From NCBI RefSeq assembly GCF_023243075.1, contig NZ_JALKFZ020000159.1, forward strand, positions 1 through 62,424: 62,424 nt of DNA, written 5' to 3'. How positions within the stretch are numbered: the stretch's first letter is position 1; every line of letters starts with the position of its first letter. Of the stretch, positions 37,407 to 46,891 are shown piece by piece. The DNA is from Frankia sp. AiPa1 (lineage in GTDB: Bacteria; Actinomycetota; Actinomycetes; Frankiales; Frankiaceae). The notes under the pieces were generated by a model that was given only the letters and a program-made list of their open reading frames with translations, made no database searches and had not been told where the DNA came from. A program made the translations under genes and the position numbers.

Positions 37407-39260
37407 ATGGCCTCGACCTCTTGTGGCCGACCTACCCCTCTGGTCGGCCGTCCGGTCTTTCTTGTGTCCCGAGGCGGGCCGGGTCGTTCCCGTGCCGCCC
37501 ATCATCGGCCCAGACGTCCCCGGCGACCGGCTGGTGTCGGCGCCCGATTCGGGCTCGTCACGGTCTTCATCGTCGGGCTTCTCCAGGCAACCTCTCCGTT
37601 GGCCAACGCGGCAACGCCGACACCGACGGCTACTCCGGCGCCGGCCTCGACCCCGGACGCCACCACCTCGCCGGATGCCTCCGCCTCACCCGCCACCGGC
37701 GCCAAGGGCCTCGAGGTCCCGCTGACGACGATGACGCCCAGCACCACCACCCGGATCGCGTTGGTGCTGTTCGACGAGGACATCGTGCTCGTCGGCGGCC
37801 GCGGCTTCGCCCCCGGTAACGATGTCTCCGTCGCCGCCCAGACCACCAGGCTCGGCGGCAGCGCCCTGATCCGGGCGGACACCGACGGGCGGTTCATCCT
37901 GGGCTTCCGTGTCCCGGCTGACTTCAAGGGCGCCGTCAACGTCAAGGCGACCCAGAGCGGCTCGAGCGCCGAGGGCTCCCTCGACGTGACGGGTCCGGAG
38001 GCCGCCGCCAAGGAGTTCACCGCCGCGCCGGCCCTGCCTGACCTCCCGGTCGGTAGCTCCGGCACCACAGCTGGCGCCGATACCGGCACCAGCAGCACCC
38101 CGAGTCCCACCGCCTCCCCAGCGGTGTCGCCGAGCGCGGACGGGAGCACGGCGGACGTCCCGCGCCCGACCGCCGCCACCCCATCGGTGACGTTGGCGCC
38201 CACTCCAACGGCCAGGCCCGGTTCGAGGCCCCATCCCTCGACGCAGGCAGGCCCGCCGACCGTCACCCCGGCGGTCCCGGCCGCCAGCCCGGCCGTGCCG
38301 CCGGCCACGGCACCGGCGGTGTCGCCGGCCAGCCCGGCCCAGGGTGGCGCCGCGGCCGCGGTCGCGGGTGGCACTCTGTCCGGCCTGCCCTGGATGTCTG
38401 GATATCAGACGCACGAGATGTCGACGCTCACCGCGTTCGCCAACTGGCGGGGCCGCTCCGATGATCTCGTGCACGTCTACACCGACCGCACCTCCGGGTG
38501 GGGCGGTCTGGTCGAGCCCAGCTGGCCGGTCGACACGTTCAAGGGATTCGGTGGCAAGCTGCTCATCAGCGAGCCGACCTACCCGCAGGGCCAGGGCAGC
38601 AACGCCGAGTGCGCCAAGGGCTCCTATGACGGCCAGTGGAAGAAGCTCGGTACCTTCCTGGTCGCGCACAACCGGGCCGACTCGATCATCCGGATCGGCT
38701 GGGAGTTCAACGGCACGTTCATGTACTGGCACACCGACTCCGACCCGACGAACTTCAGGACCTGCTTCCAGAAGATCGCCACGGCGATTCGCTCCACCGA
38801 CCCGCAGGTCAAGATCGACTGGACGTTCAACGCGCACGCCTCGCCAGTGCCCTCGGGCAACAGCCCGTGGGGCGCCTACCCTGGCGACCAGTACGTCGAC
38901 TACGTCGGCATCGACTCGTATGACCACTTCCCGCCGTCCAAGGACGAGGCGACGTGGAACAAGCAGTGCGAGGACGTCAACGGCCTGTGCTACGTGATCC
39001 GGTTCGCGCAGCAGCACGGTAAGAAGGTCGGCGTCGGCGAGTGGGGTGTCGCCTCCTGTTCCGGAGACGGCGGCGGCGACAACGCGTTCTACATCCAGAA
39101 GATGTACCAGACGTTCAAGTCGGCCGGGGCGACGATGGGCTACGACGCCTACTTCGCCGACGCGGCCCCTGGCAACGTCTGTTCGACGATCATGAACGGT
39201 GGTCAGAACCCGAAGGCCTCCGCCGAGTACAAGAAGTACTTCGGCACCGGCGGAACCTGA
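37407..39260 (+). CDS. Secreted glycoside hydrolase family 26-like protein
   Basis: 617 residues. After an Arg-rich N-terminus, a hydrophobic segment (FGLVTVFIVGLLQATSPLANA) with an AxA-type site suggests export. Residues ~90-180 form a beta domain, then a Pro/Ala/Thr/Ser linker to ~320. The C-terminal ~290 residues resemble GH26/beta-mannanase-like barrels: FANWRGRSDDLVHVY, SIIRIGWEFNGTFMYWH (acid/base Glu candidate), YVDYVGIDSYDHFPPS and GKKVGVGEWGVASCSGDGG (nucleophile Glu candidate). Probable substrate is a beta-glycan in the wall or environment; not determined. ATG 37407 with AAGGCAG upstream is preferred; the frame is open to 37182. It interrupts the Ter-associated genes. Confidence 0.82.
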   Translation: MASTSCGRPTPLVGRPVFLVSRGGPGRSRAAHHRPRRPRRPAGVGARFGLVTVFIVGLLQATSPLANAATPTPTATPAPASTPDATTSPDASASPATGAKGLEVPLTTMTPSTTTRIALVLFDEDIVLVGGRGFAPGNDVSVAAQTTRLGGSALIRADTDGRFILGFRVPADFKGAVNVKATQSGSSAEGSLDVTGPEAAAKEFTAAPALPDLPVGSSGTTAGADTGTSSTPSPTASPAVSPSADGSTADVPRPTAATPSVTLAPTPTARPGSRPHPSTQAGPPTVTPAVPAASPAVPPATAPAVSPASPAQGGAAAAVAGGTLSGLPWMSGYQTHEMSTLTAFANWRGRSDDLVHVYTDRTSGWGGLVEPSWPVDTFKGFGGKLLISEPTYPQGQGSNAECAKGSYDGQWKKLGTFLVAHNRADSIIRIGWEFNGTFMYWHTDSDPTNFRTCFQKIATAIRSTDPQVKIDWTFNAHASPVPSGNSPWGAYPGDQYVDYVGIDSYDHFPPSKDEATWNKQCEDVNGLCYVIRFAQQHGKKVGVGEWGVASCSGDGGGDNAFYIQKMYQTFKSAGATMGYDAYFADAAPGNVCSTIMNGGQNPKASAEYKKYFGTGGT

Positions 39261-39267
39261 TCCGTCC

Positions 39268-39329
39268 GCGGCCCACGGGCCGCGCATCCCGACGGCGTGC
39301 CACGTTCCCGGCTGGGGGGTGGCACGCCG
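39268..39329 (+). terminator. Two hairpins after the GH26-like gene
   Basis: CGCGGCC-cacg-GGCCGCG at 39268-39284 and a longer perfect stem CGGCGTGCCAC / GTGGCACGCCG at 39293-39303 and 39319-39329 with a 15-base loop. Likely a double terminator isolating the GH26-like gene from the downstream operon. In the rest of 39261-39629 nothing else is recognisable. Confidence 0.65.
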
Positions 39330-39629
39330 CGTCGTTTCCAGGAGCGCCGGGCCGCAGGGCGCCGCGGGCTCGGGGCGGGCTCGAGGCGCTGGTCGGCAGC
39401 CTGAAAATGACCGGGAGGTGACTACGTAGTGTCGTCAGCCTGACGCCTGTCATGGTCTGTCGCAAGACATCCCCGGCCGGGTACGGTCAGCCCGACAGGT
39501 GACGTCTGGCGATCTTGTCGGCTTTGGCCGACGCCCGGCTATGGGACACCGGGCGCCGGCGGGATGACCGTCGGGCCCGTCGGGACCGGGGTCGAGCGAC
39601 GTTGCCGCGGGAGACGAGGAGATCGCCGG

Positions 39630-40952
39630 GTGCGCCACTTCGCCTTCCTCGACCCTTTGGTGGTCGAGGCGCTGTTCCACCGGCCGCCGGAGGAGATTCC
39701 GGTCGACGGCGACCGCCGGCTGCTTGCCACGGCGCTCGGCGCCACCCTCTACGCGCCTGGCACCCGATCACGGCTCGCCGATGACGTGCGCCGCCAGACG
39801 GCGTCCGGCGTGACGTCCATGGTGCTCTGCCTGGAGGACGCGATCGCCGACACTGAGGTCGCCGACGCCGAGGCCAACGTCGTCGCCGCGCTGCGGGAGC
39901 TGGCCGACGACCCGCCCCGTTCCGGCGACGGGATGCCACTGCTGTTCGTCCGGGTCCGCGCGGTGAGCCAGATCCCCGACCTCGTCGGCCGCCTGGGCGT
40001 GGGCGGCGCGCGCTGCCTGGCCGGGTTCGTCCTGCCGAAGTTCGCCGAGGACGGCGGACAGATGGCGCTCGAGGCGGTGCTGCGGGCCTCCGACTCGATC
40101 GGCCGGCCGCTGTGGGCGATGCCGGTGCTGGAGAGTCCGCCGGTGATCTACCGGGAGACCCGGGTGGAGGCACTCGGCGCCGTGCGCCGCCTGGTGGACA
40201 AGCACGTGGAGCAGGTGCTGGCCATCCGGCTCGGTGCCACCGACCTGTGCGGCCTGTTCGGCCTGCGCCGCGACCGGGATCTCACGATCTACGACATCGC
40301 CGTGGTGCGCGACTGCATCGCCGACATCGTGAACATCTGCGCCCGCGGCGGTGACCATGTCGTCACCGGACCGGTGTGGGAGTACTTCGCCGCGCCCGAG
40401 CGGCTGTTCGTGAGCTCGCTGCGGGTCACTCCGTTCGCGCAGGCCGAGCGGGTCGACGGCGAGCAGGCCGTCCGGATGCGCAGCGCCCTGGTCTCCGCTG
40501 ACCTCGACCGGCTCATTCGGGAGGTCGTCCTGGACCGGGCGAACGGCCTGTGCGGCAAGACGGTCATCCACCCCAGCCATATCCTGGCCGTGCACGCCCT
40601 GCATGTCGTCAGTCAGGAGGAGTACGCCGACGCCGAGTCGATCCTCACCGGCAACGCCGCGTCCGGGAACGCCGGCGGGGTGCGCCGCTCGAGCTACGCG
40701 AACAAGATGAACGAGCTCGGCCCGCACCGGGCCTGGGCTGAGGCGGTGCTGCGCCGGGCCCGGGCGTTCGGCGTGCTGCGGGAGGGCGAGACGTTCGTCG
40801 AGGTCCTCGCCGCCGCCGGCGCGGCCGAACCCGCCGCCGCGCCCGCCACCCTCGCGCCGGCCCCAACGGCACCCACCGTCATCGTGCCCGCCGCGGCGGC
40901 GCCCATGGTCGCCACTCCCACCGCGACGGCACCCGTGGGAACCGGCCGATGA
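39630..40952 (+). CDS. HpcH/HpaI aldolase/citrate lyase (CitE-like) family protein of the Ter-associated module
   Basis: 440 residues. TIM-barrel C-C lyase family acting on CoA esters or oxo acids with Mg2+. Seen: TSMVLCLEDAIAD (metal site), LLFVRVRAVSQ, AGFVLPKFAEDGG, LWAMPVLESP, LAIRLGATDLCGLFGLRRDR and the late GLCGKTVIHPSHI typical of CitE-like proteins. The last ~45 residues are an Ala/Pro/Thr tail. GTG 39630 is preceded by GACGAGGAG. The stop overlaps the next ATG (ATGA), so it is coupled to the PRTase fusion. In Ter-linked clusters this lyase goes with PRTases, PELOTA and HAD proteins in a proposed nucleoside-like metabolite pathway; the substrate is unknown. Confidence 0.88.
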   Translation: MRHFAFLDPLVVEALFHRPPEEIPVDGDRRLLATALGATLYAPGTRSRLADDVRRQTASGVTSMVLCLEDAIADTEVADAEANVVAALRELADDPPRSGDGMPLLFVRVRAVSQIPDLVGRLGVGGARCLAGFVLPKFAEDGGQMALEAVLRASDSIGRPLWAMPVLESPPVIYRETRVEALGAVRRLVDKHVEQVLAIRLGATDLCGLFGLRRDRDLTIYDIAVVRDCIADIVNICARGGDHVVTGPVWEYFAAPERLFVSSLRVTPFAQAERVDGEQAVRMRSALVSADLDRLIREVVLDRANGLCGKTVIHPSHILAVHALHVVSQEEYADAESILTGNAASGNAGGVRRSSYANKMNELGPHRAWAEAVLRRARAFGVLREGETFVEVLAAAGAAEPAAAPATLAPAPTAPTVIVPAAAAPMVATPTATAPVGTGR

Positions 40953-43525
40953 CCACCATGGCGGATCCGCCGGCGACGGGCGCGGGCTGGCTCTGGTCGG
41001 AGCTCGGGCTTGTGGCCGACGTGACCGCGCAGGCGGGCGGTGGTGATCTGGACGACCTGGTCGGCCTCGCCCTGCGGCGTAACCCCCGTCGCGCGCACCT
41101 GCTGGTCAGCCGGGTGCTCGGCAAGCATCTGCCGGTCGAACCGACCGTGGCGCTGGCCGCCGGAGCCCGGCTCGCCGCCCAGATCCGCCAGCTGCCCGGT
41201 CTCGGCGTCGAGGGCGCCCCCGAGGGTCGGGGCCTCCCGGCTCGTGGGGGAGCCCTGGTCATCGGCTACTGCGAGACGGCGACGGCGCTCGGCCATACGG
41301 TCGCCGACGGCCTGCCCGGCAGCCATTACCTGCACACCACCCGCCGCGACACCCCGGGCGTGCCGCCGGTGTTGGAGTTCACCGAGTCGCACTCCCACGC
41401 CTCGTTCCACTGGCTGGTCCCGCGCGACCCGGCGATCCTGCGCGAGAGCCGCCCGATCGTGCTTGTCGACGACGAGCTGTCCACCGGGCGCACCGCACTG
41501 GGCACTATCCGGATCCTGCACGCCCACGCTCCGCGCGCCCACTACGTCGTGGCCGCCCTGGTGGACGCCCGGCCGGCACCTGCCAGGGTGGCGTTCGCGG
41601 AGCTCGCGGACGAGCTCGGGGTGCGCATCGACGTCGTCTCACTGGTGGCCGCGACCGTCACCGTCCCGGCGGACATCGCCGAGCGGGCGGCGGACATTCG
41701 CGCCCGTTTCGACCCACCCGGTAACGGTCTGCCGGCCGGTGCGAACGACCTGCCGACCGCCAGCGCGGCCGGGCCGCCGGTCGTCCCGGTGCGGTGGCTG
41801 AGCGCGTCCTGGCCGAAGGAGCTGCCCGAGGGCGGGCGGTTCGGCTGGTCGCCGGATGACGCCCGCCGGCTCGACGCGCTGCTCGACCCGCTCGCCGCGA
41901 CCGTGCGCGCGGCGCTGACCGCACCCCGTGGGCGGACCCTGGTGCTCGGCACCGAGGAGTTCATGTACGTCCCGATGCGGATCGCCGCCGCACTCGCCCG
42001 CGGCGGCCAGGGAGAGGTCCGTTATCAGTCGACGACCCGCTCCCCGGTCCATCCCCTCGACGTCGACGGTTGCGCGATCCGCAGTGCGCTGACCTTCCCC
42101 GCCCCGGACGACCCGAGCCGGGCCAGCCACGTCTACAACGTCGGTCCCGGCCGTTACGACGACATCGTCGTGATCGTCGACTCGGGTGTGGACAGCGCCT
42201 CGCCGACCCCCTCGGCCGACCCGGGTGGCCTCGTCACGCGGTTGTGTGCCTGCGCCCCCGTCACCGTCCTGTCCGTGCCGTCCTACCGCCCAGCTTCCCG
42301 CTCGGCCGACGGCGGCACGAGCAGCCGCGCGAGCAGCCCTGCCGACCCCGCACAGGACGACCCGAGAGGACAGGCCGCACCCATGAGCACACCCGCGGCG
42401 GCGCGCACGATCGGCTCGGGGTCCTACGACCCGGCGGACGTCACGTTCCTGCTCACCGACCTGTCCGGAGTCGACCTGGAGCGCCCCACCGAGGACCGGG
42501 AGGAGGCGATGCAGTCCGGGCGGCACTACTCCGAGGATCTGCCGGTCGAATACCAACCCGATGACAGCTACCTGCGCCTCTACCATCAGGCGCTGGAACG
42601 CTCGGCTCGCCGCGTGGCGCTGGCCACGGGCGTCGTCGCCGAGCTCGTGCGGGTCACCAAGCCGCATCCGGTGCTCGTCTCCATCGCCCGCGCCGGTACC
42701 CCGATCGGCATTCTGATGCGCCGCTGGTACGGCTTCCGGCACGGTCTGGACGTCCCGCACCACGCCATCTCGGTGATCAAGGATCGCGGGGTGGACATGA
42801 ACGCCGTGCGCCATCTGACCGACCGGTTCGACCGGGCGGCGATCCAGTTCGTTGACGGCTGGACCGGCAAGGGCGTGATGACCCGGGTGCTCGCCGAGGC
42901 GCTGGCCGGACTCGGTCTCGACGACACCCTCGCCGTGCTCGCCGACCCCGCCCGCTGTGTGCCGCTGTACGGCACCCGCGATGACTTCCTCATCCCCAGC
43001 GCCTGCCTGAACTCCACGGTCAGCGGCCTGGTGAGCCGTACGGTGCTCAACGCCGAGCACATCGGCCCGGACGACTTCCACGGCGCGAAGTTCTACCGCG
43101 AGCTCGCGCCGCACGACCTGTCCCGCCACTTCATCGAGACGATCGTGGCCCAGTTCGATGCGGTCGCGGACGAGATCGACGCCGCCTGGCCGGCGCTGTG
43201 GGCAGCCGATCGCGCCCCGACCTGGGAGGGATGGGCGGCGGTCGAGCGCATCGCCGCGGACTACGAGATCCCCGACGTCGTCATGGTCAAGCCCGGCGTG
43301 GGGGAGACGACCCGGGTGCTGCTGCGCCGGGTGCCGTGGCGCATCCTCGTCGCCCCCGACCGCCTGACCGAACTCGCCCACGTGCTCGCGCTGGCCGCTG
43401 ACCGCGGGGTTGTGGTCGAACAGCGGGCCGACCTGCCGTTCTCCTGCGTCGGTCTGGTCCGTCCGCTCGGCGACGCGCCGACCTTCCACACCCCCGGCGC
43501 CCGCTGGCGCCCCCAGGTCCCGTGA
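40949..43525 (+). CDS. Fused PRTase-TRSP-StiP-PELOTA protein (Ter-associated)
   Basis: 858 residues. Residues ~1-245 are a phosphoribosyltransferase with the PRPP loop in IVLVDDELSTGRTALGTI. Residues ~275-450 match the TRSP domain (LVLGTEEFMYVPMRIA, then RYQSTTRSPVHP). A ~35-residue Ser/Asp/Pro-rich linker follows. Residues ~480-745 match the StiP/PRTase_1 domain (VTFLLTDLSG, ARAGTPIGILMRRWY, FVDGWTGKGVMTRVL, IPSACLNSTVSGLVSRT). The last ~100 are a PELOTA-type RNA-binding domain (DVVMVKPGVGETTRVLLRR). In the relatives I recall, the first and second halves are separate proteins. ATG 42383 (Met479) with GAGAGGA upstream could still start the second half alone. Both ends overlap neighbours by four bases. 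Confidence 0.88.
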   Translation: MTTMADPPATGAGWLWSELGLVADVTAQAGGGDLDDLVGLALRRNPRRAHLLVSRVLGKHLPVEPTVALAAGARLAAQIRQLPGLGVEGAPEGRGLPARGGALVIGYCETATALGHTVADGLPGSHYLHTTRRDTPGVPPVLEFTESHSHASFHWLVPRDPAILRESRPIVLVDDELSTGRTALGTIRILHAHAPRAHYVVAALVDARPAPARVAFAELADELGVRIDVVSLVAATVTVPADIAERAADIRARFDPPGNGLPAGANDLPTASAAGPPVVPVRWLSASWPKELPEGGRFGWSPDDARRLDALLDPLAATVRAALTAPRGRTLVLGTEEFMYVPMRIAAALARGGQGEVRYQSTTRSPVHPLDVDGCAIRSALTFPAPDDPSRASHVYNVGPGRYDDIVVIVDSGVDSASPTPSADPGGLVTRLCACAPVTVLSVPSYRPASRSADGGTSSRASSPADPAQDDPRGQAAPMSTPAAARTIGSGSYDPADVTFLLTDLSGVDLERPTEDREEAMQSGRHYSEDLPVEYQPDDSYLRLYHQALERSARRVALATGVVAELVRVTKPHPVLVSIARAGTPIGILMRRWYGFRHGLDVPHHAISVIKDRGVDMNAVRHLTDRFDRAAIQFVDGWTGKGVMTRVLAEALAGLGLDDTLAVLADPARCVPLYGTRDDFLIPSACLNSTVSGLVSRTVLNAEHIGPDDFHGAKFYRELAPHDLSRHFIETIVAQFDAVADEIDAAWPALWAADRAPTWEGWAAVERIAADYEIPDVVMVKPGVGETTRVLLRRVPWRILVAPDRLTELAHVLALAADRGVVVEQRADLPFSCVGLVRPLGDAPTFHTPGARWRPQVP

Positions 43526-44436
43526 CGTCCGCCGGTCGCGTGACGTCCGCCGCCGGGAGGTCAGCCGGCGCGGCATCCGTCGGCGCCACCTGCTCGGCTG
43601 ATATCAGCGCGTCGACGAACGGCGGGAGCCACACGTATCTCGCCGCGCTCGACCTGGACAAGACGCTGATCTTCTCGGCCCGCTCGTTGCTGCTGCCCAT
43701 CCCCTCCAACCCGTCCGTGGTGGAGGTGGAGCGGCTGGATGGCGCGCCGCTGTCGTACGCGACCGCGCGGGAACTCGAGCTGCTCGCCGAACTGGCGCGC
43801 GTCGCCGTCGTCGTCCCCGTGACGACTCGGACGTTGGCCCAGTACCGCCGGGTGGACCTGCGCATCCGGCCGCCGTACGCGGTCGCCGCGAACGGCGGGC
43901 ACCTGCTCGTCGGCGGTGAGCCCGATCCGGCCTGGGCCGAGACCGTCGCCGCGGACCTCGCCGCCTGCGAGCCGCTCGCGGAGATGCTCGCCCGCGCCAA
44001 ACGGTTCGCCGCCGGCTGGGCGCGGACCGTGCGCTCGGCCGACGACCTGTTCGTCTATGTCGTCGCGCACGCCCGGGCCGACATCCCGGACCTCACCGAG
44101 CTCGCGGCGGACGCCGTGGCGGGCGGCTGGGCGGTGTCCCAGCAGGGACGCAAGGTCTACCTGGTGCCCACGGCGCTGACCAAGCAGCGAGCTGTCGACG
44201 AGGTGCGCCGCCGCACCGGCACCTCCATCCAGCTCGCCGCCGGTGATTCTGTGCTGGACATGCCGATGCTGCTCGCAGCCGACGCCGCCGTGCGCCCGGC
44301 CCACGGCGAGCTGCACGAACTCGGCTGGACGGCCCCGCAGGTCACCGTCACCGCGGATGCCGGCGGCCTGGCCGGCGAGCAGCTACTCACCACCATCCTG
44401 ACCCTCATCCGCGGCGGGCGCCCTCGAACCCCCTGA
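43522..44436 (+). CDS. HAD-superfamily phosphatase of the Ter-associated module
   Basis: 304 residues. After a ~38-residue Ala/Ser/Gly-rich start, HAD motif I is LAALDLDKTLIFS (DxDxT), motif II is in VVPVTTRTLAQYRR, motif III Lys is in PTALTKQRAVDEV, and motif IV is LAAGDSVLDMPMLLAAD. The cap between motifs II and III is of the Cof/sucrose-phosphatase-like type. Probably hydrolyses a phosphate ester made by the preceding PRTase/lyase proteins. GTG 43522 overlaps the stop of the PRTase fusion; the conserved part begins later, so an internal start is possible. Last gene of the three-gene operon. Confidence 0.88.
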   Translation: MTSAGRVTSAAGRSAGAASVGATCSADISASTNGGSHTYLAALDLDKTLIFSARSLLLPIPSNPSVVEVERLDGAPLSYATARELELLAELARVAVVVPVTTRTLAQYRRVDLRIRPPYAVAANGGHLLVGGEPDPAWAETVAADLAACEPLAEMLARAKRFAAGWARTVRSADDLFVYVVAHARADIPDLTELAADAVAGGWAVSQQGRKVYLVPTALTKQRAVDEVRRRTGTSIQLAAGDSVLDMPMLLAADAAVRPAHGELHELGWTAPQVTVTADAGGLAGEQLLTTILTLIRGGRPRTP

Positions 44437-44598
44437 TCGTCAGGATCGGATCATGATGCCTGCCGGGCGGGTGCTGTCGAGGCGAGGTTTCGCCGCATAC
44501 TGCTCAGCCGTGTCCGTTCGTGGTAAACCGGTGATCCGGTCCTGGGCGCATCGGGTCCCGGGCGTACCGGTCCCAGACACCCTGATGTGGGAGGAACC

Positions 44599-46662
<2,064 letters not shown>

Positions 46663-46665
46663 ATC

Positions 46666-46704
46666 GCGGGCAGCGGGCAGCGGGCAGCGGGCAGCGGGCA
46701 GCGG
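46666..46704 (+). repeat. GCGGGCA heptamer array
   Basis: 5.6 head-to-tail copies of GCGGGCA directly after the acs stop codon. Confidence 0.9.
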
Positions 46705-46705
46705 T

Positions 46706-46726
46706 GGGGTGGGGTGGGGTGTGGGG
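46706..46726 (+). promoter_or_regulatory. Potential G-quadruplex upstream of glgP
   Basis: Four GGGG runs at 46706-46709, 46711-46714, 46716-46719 and 46723-46726, separated by loops of 1, 1 and 3 bases. This is a textbook intramolecular quadruplex motif, 165 bases before the glgP start. Its activity in vivo is unknown. Confidence 0.6.
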
Positions 46727-46891
46727 TGCGGGCGAGAAGGGGATGCGGGCGAGGAGTGGGGGTCCGGGCGGGCGAATGGTGGAGGAACGCCACTGATCGC
46801 CCTGCCCGTCGGCGAGTTGTTCGGGGAACGTAACCCGCAGGTCGAACCCGCGTGCGCCGACGCCACCAGGACTGTCTAGGCTCACCACTTC

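Noticed and set aside
44587..44598. Upstream GTG start for acs
   Set aside because: It would place the ribosome site inside the gene; GGGAGGAA at 44589-44596 suits GTG 44599.
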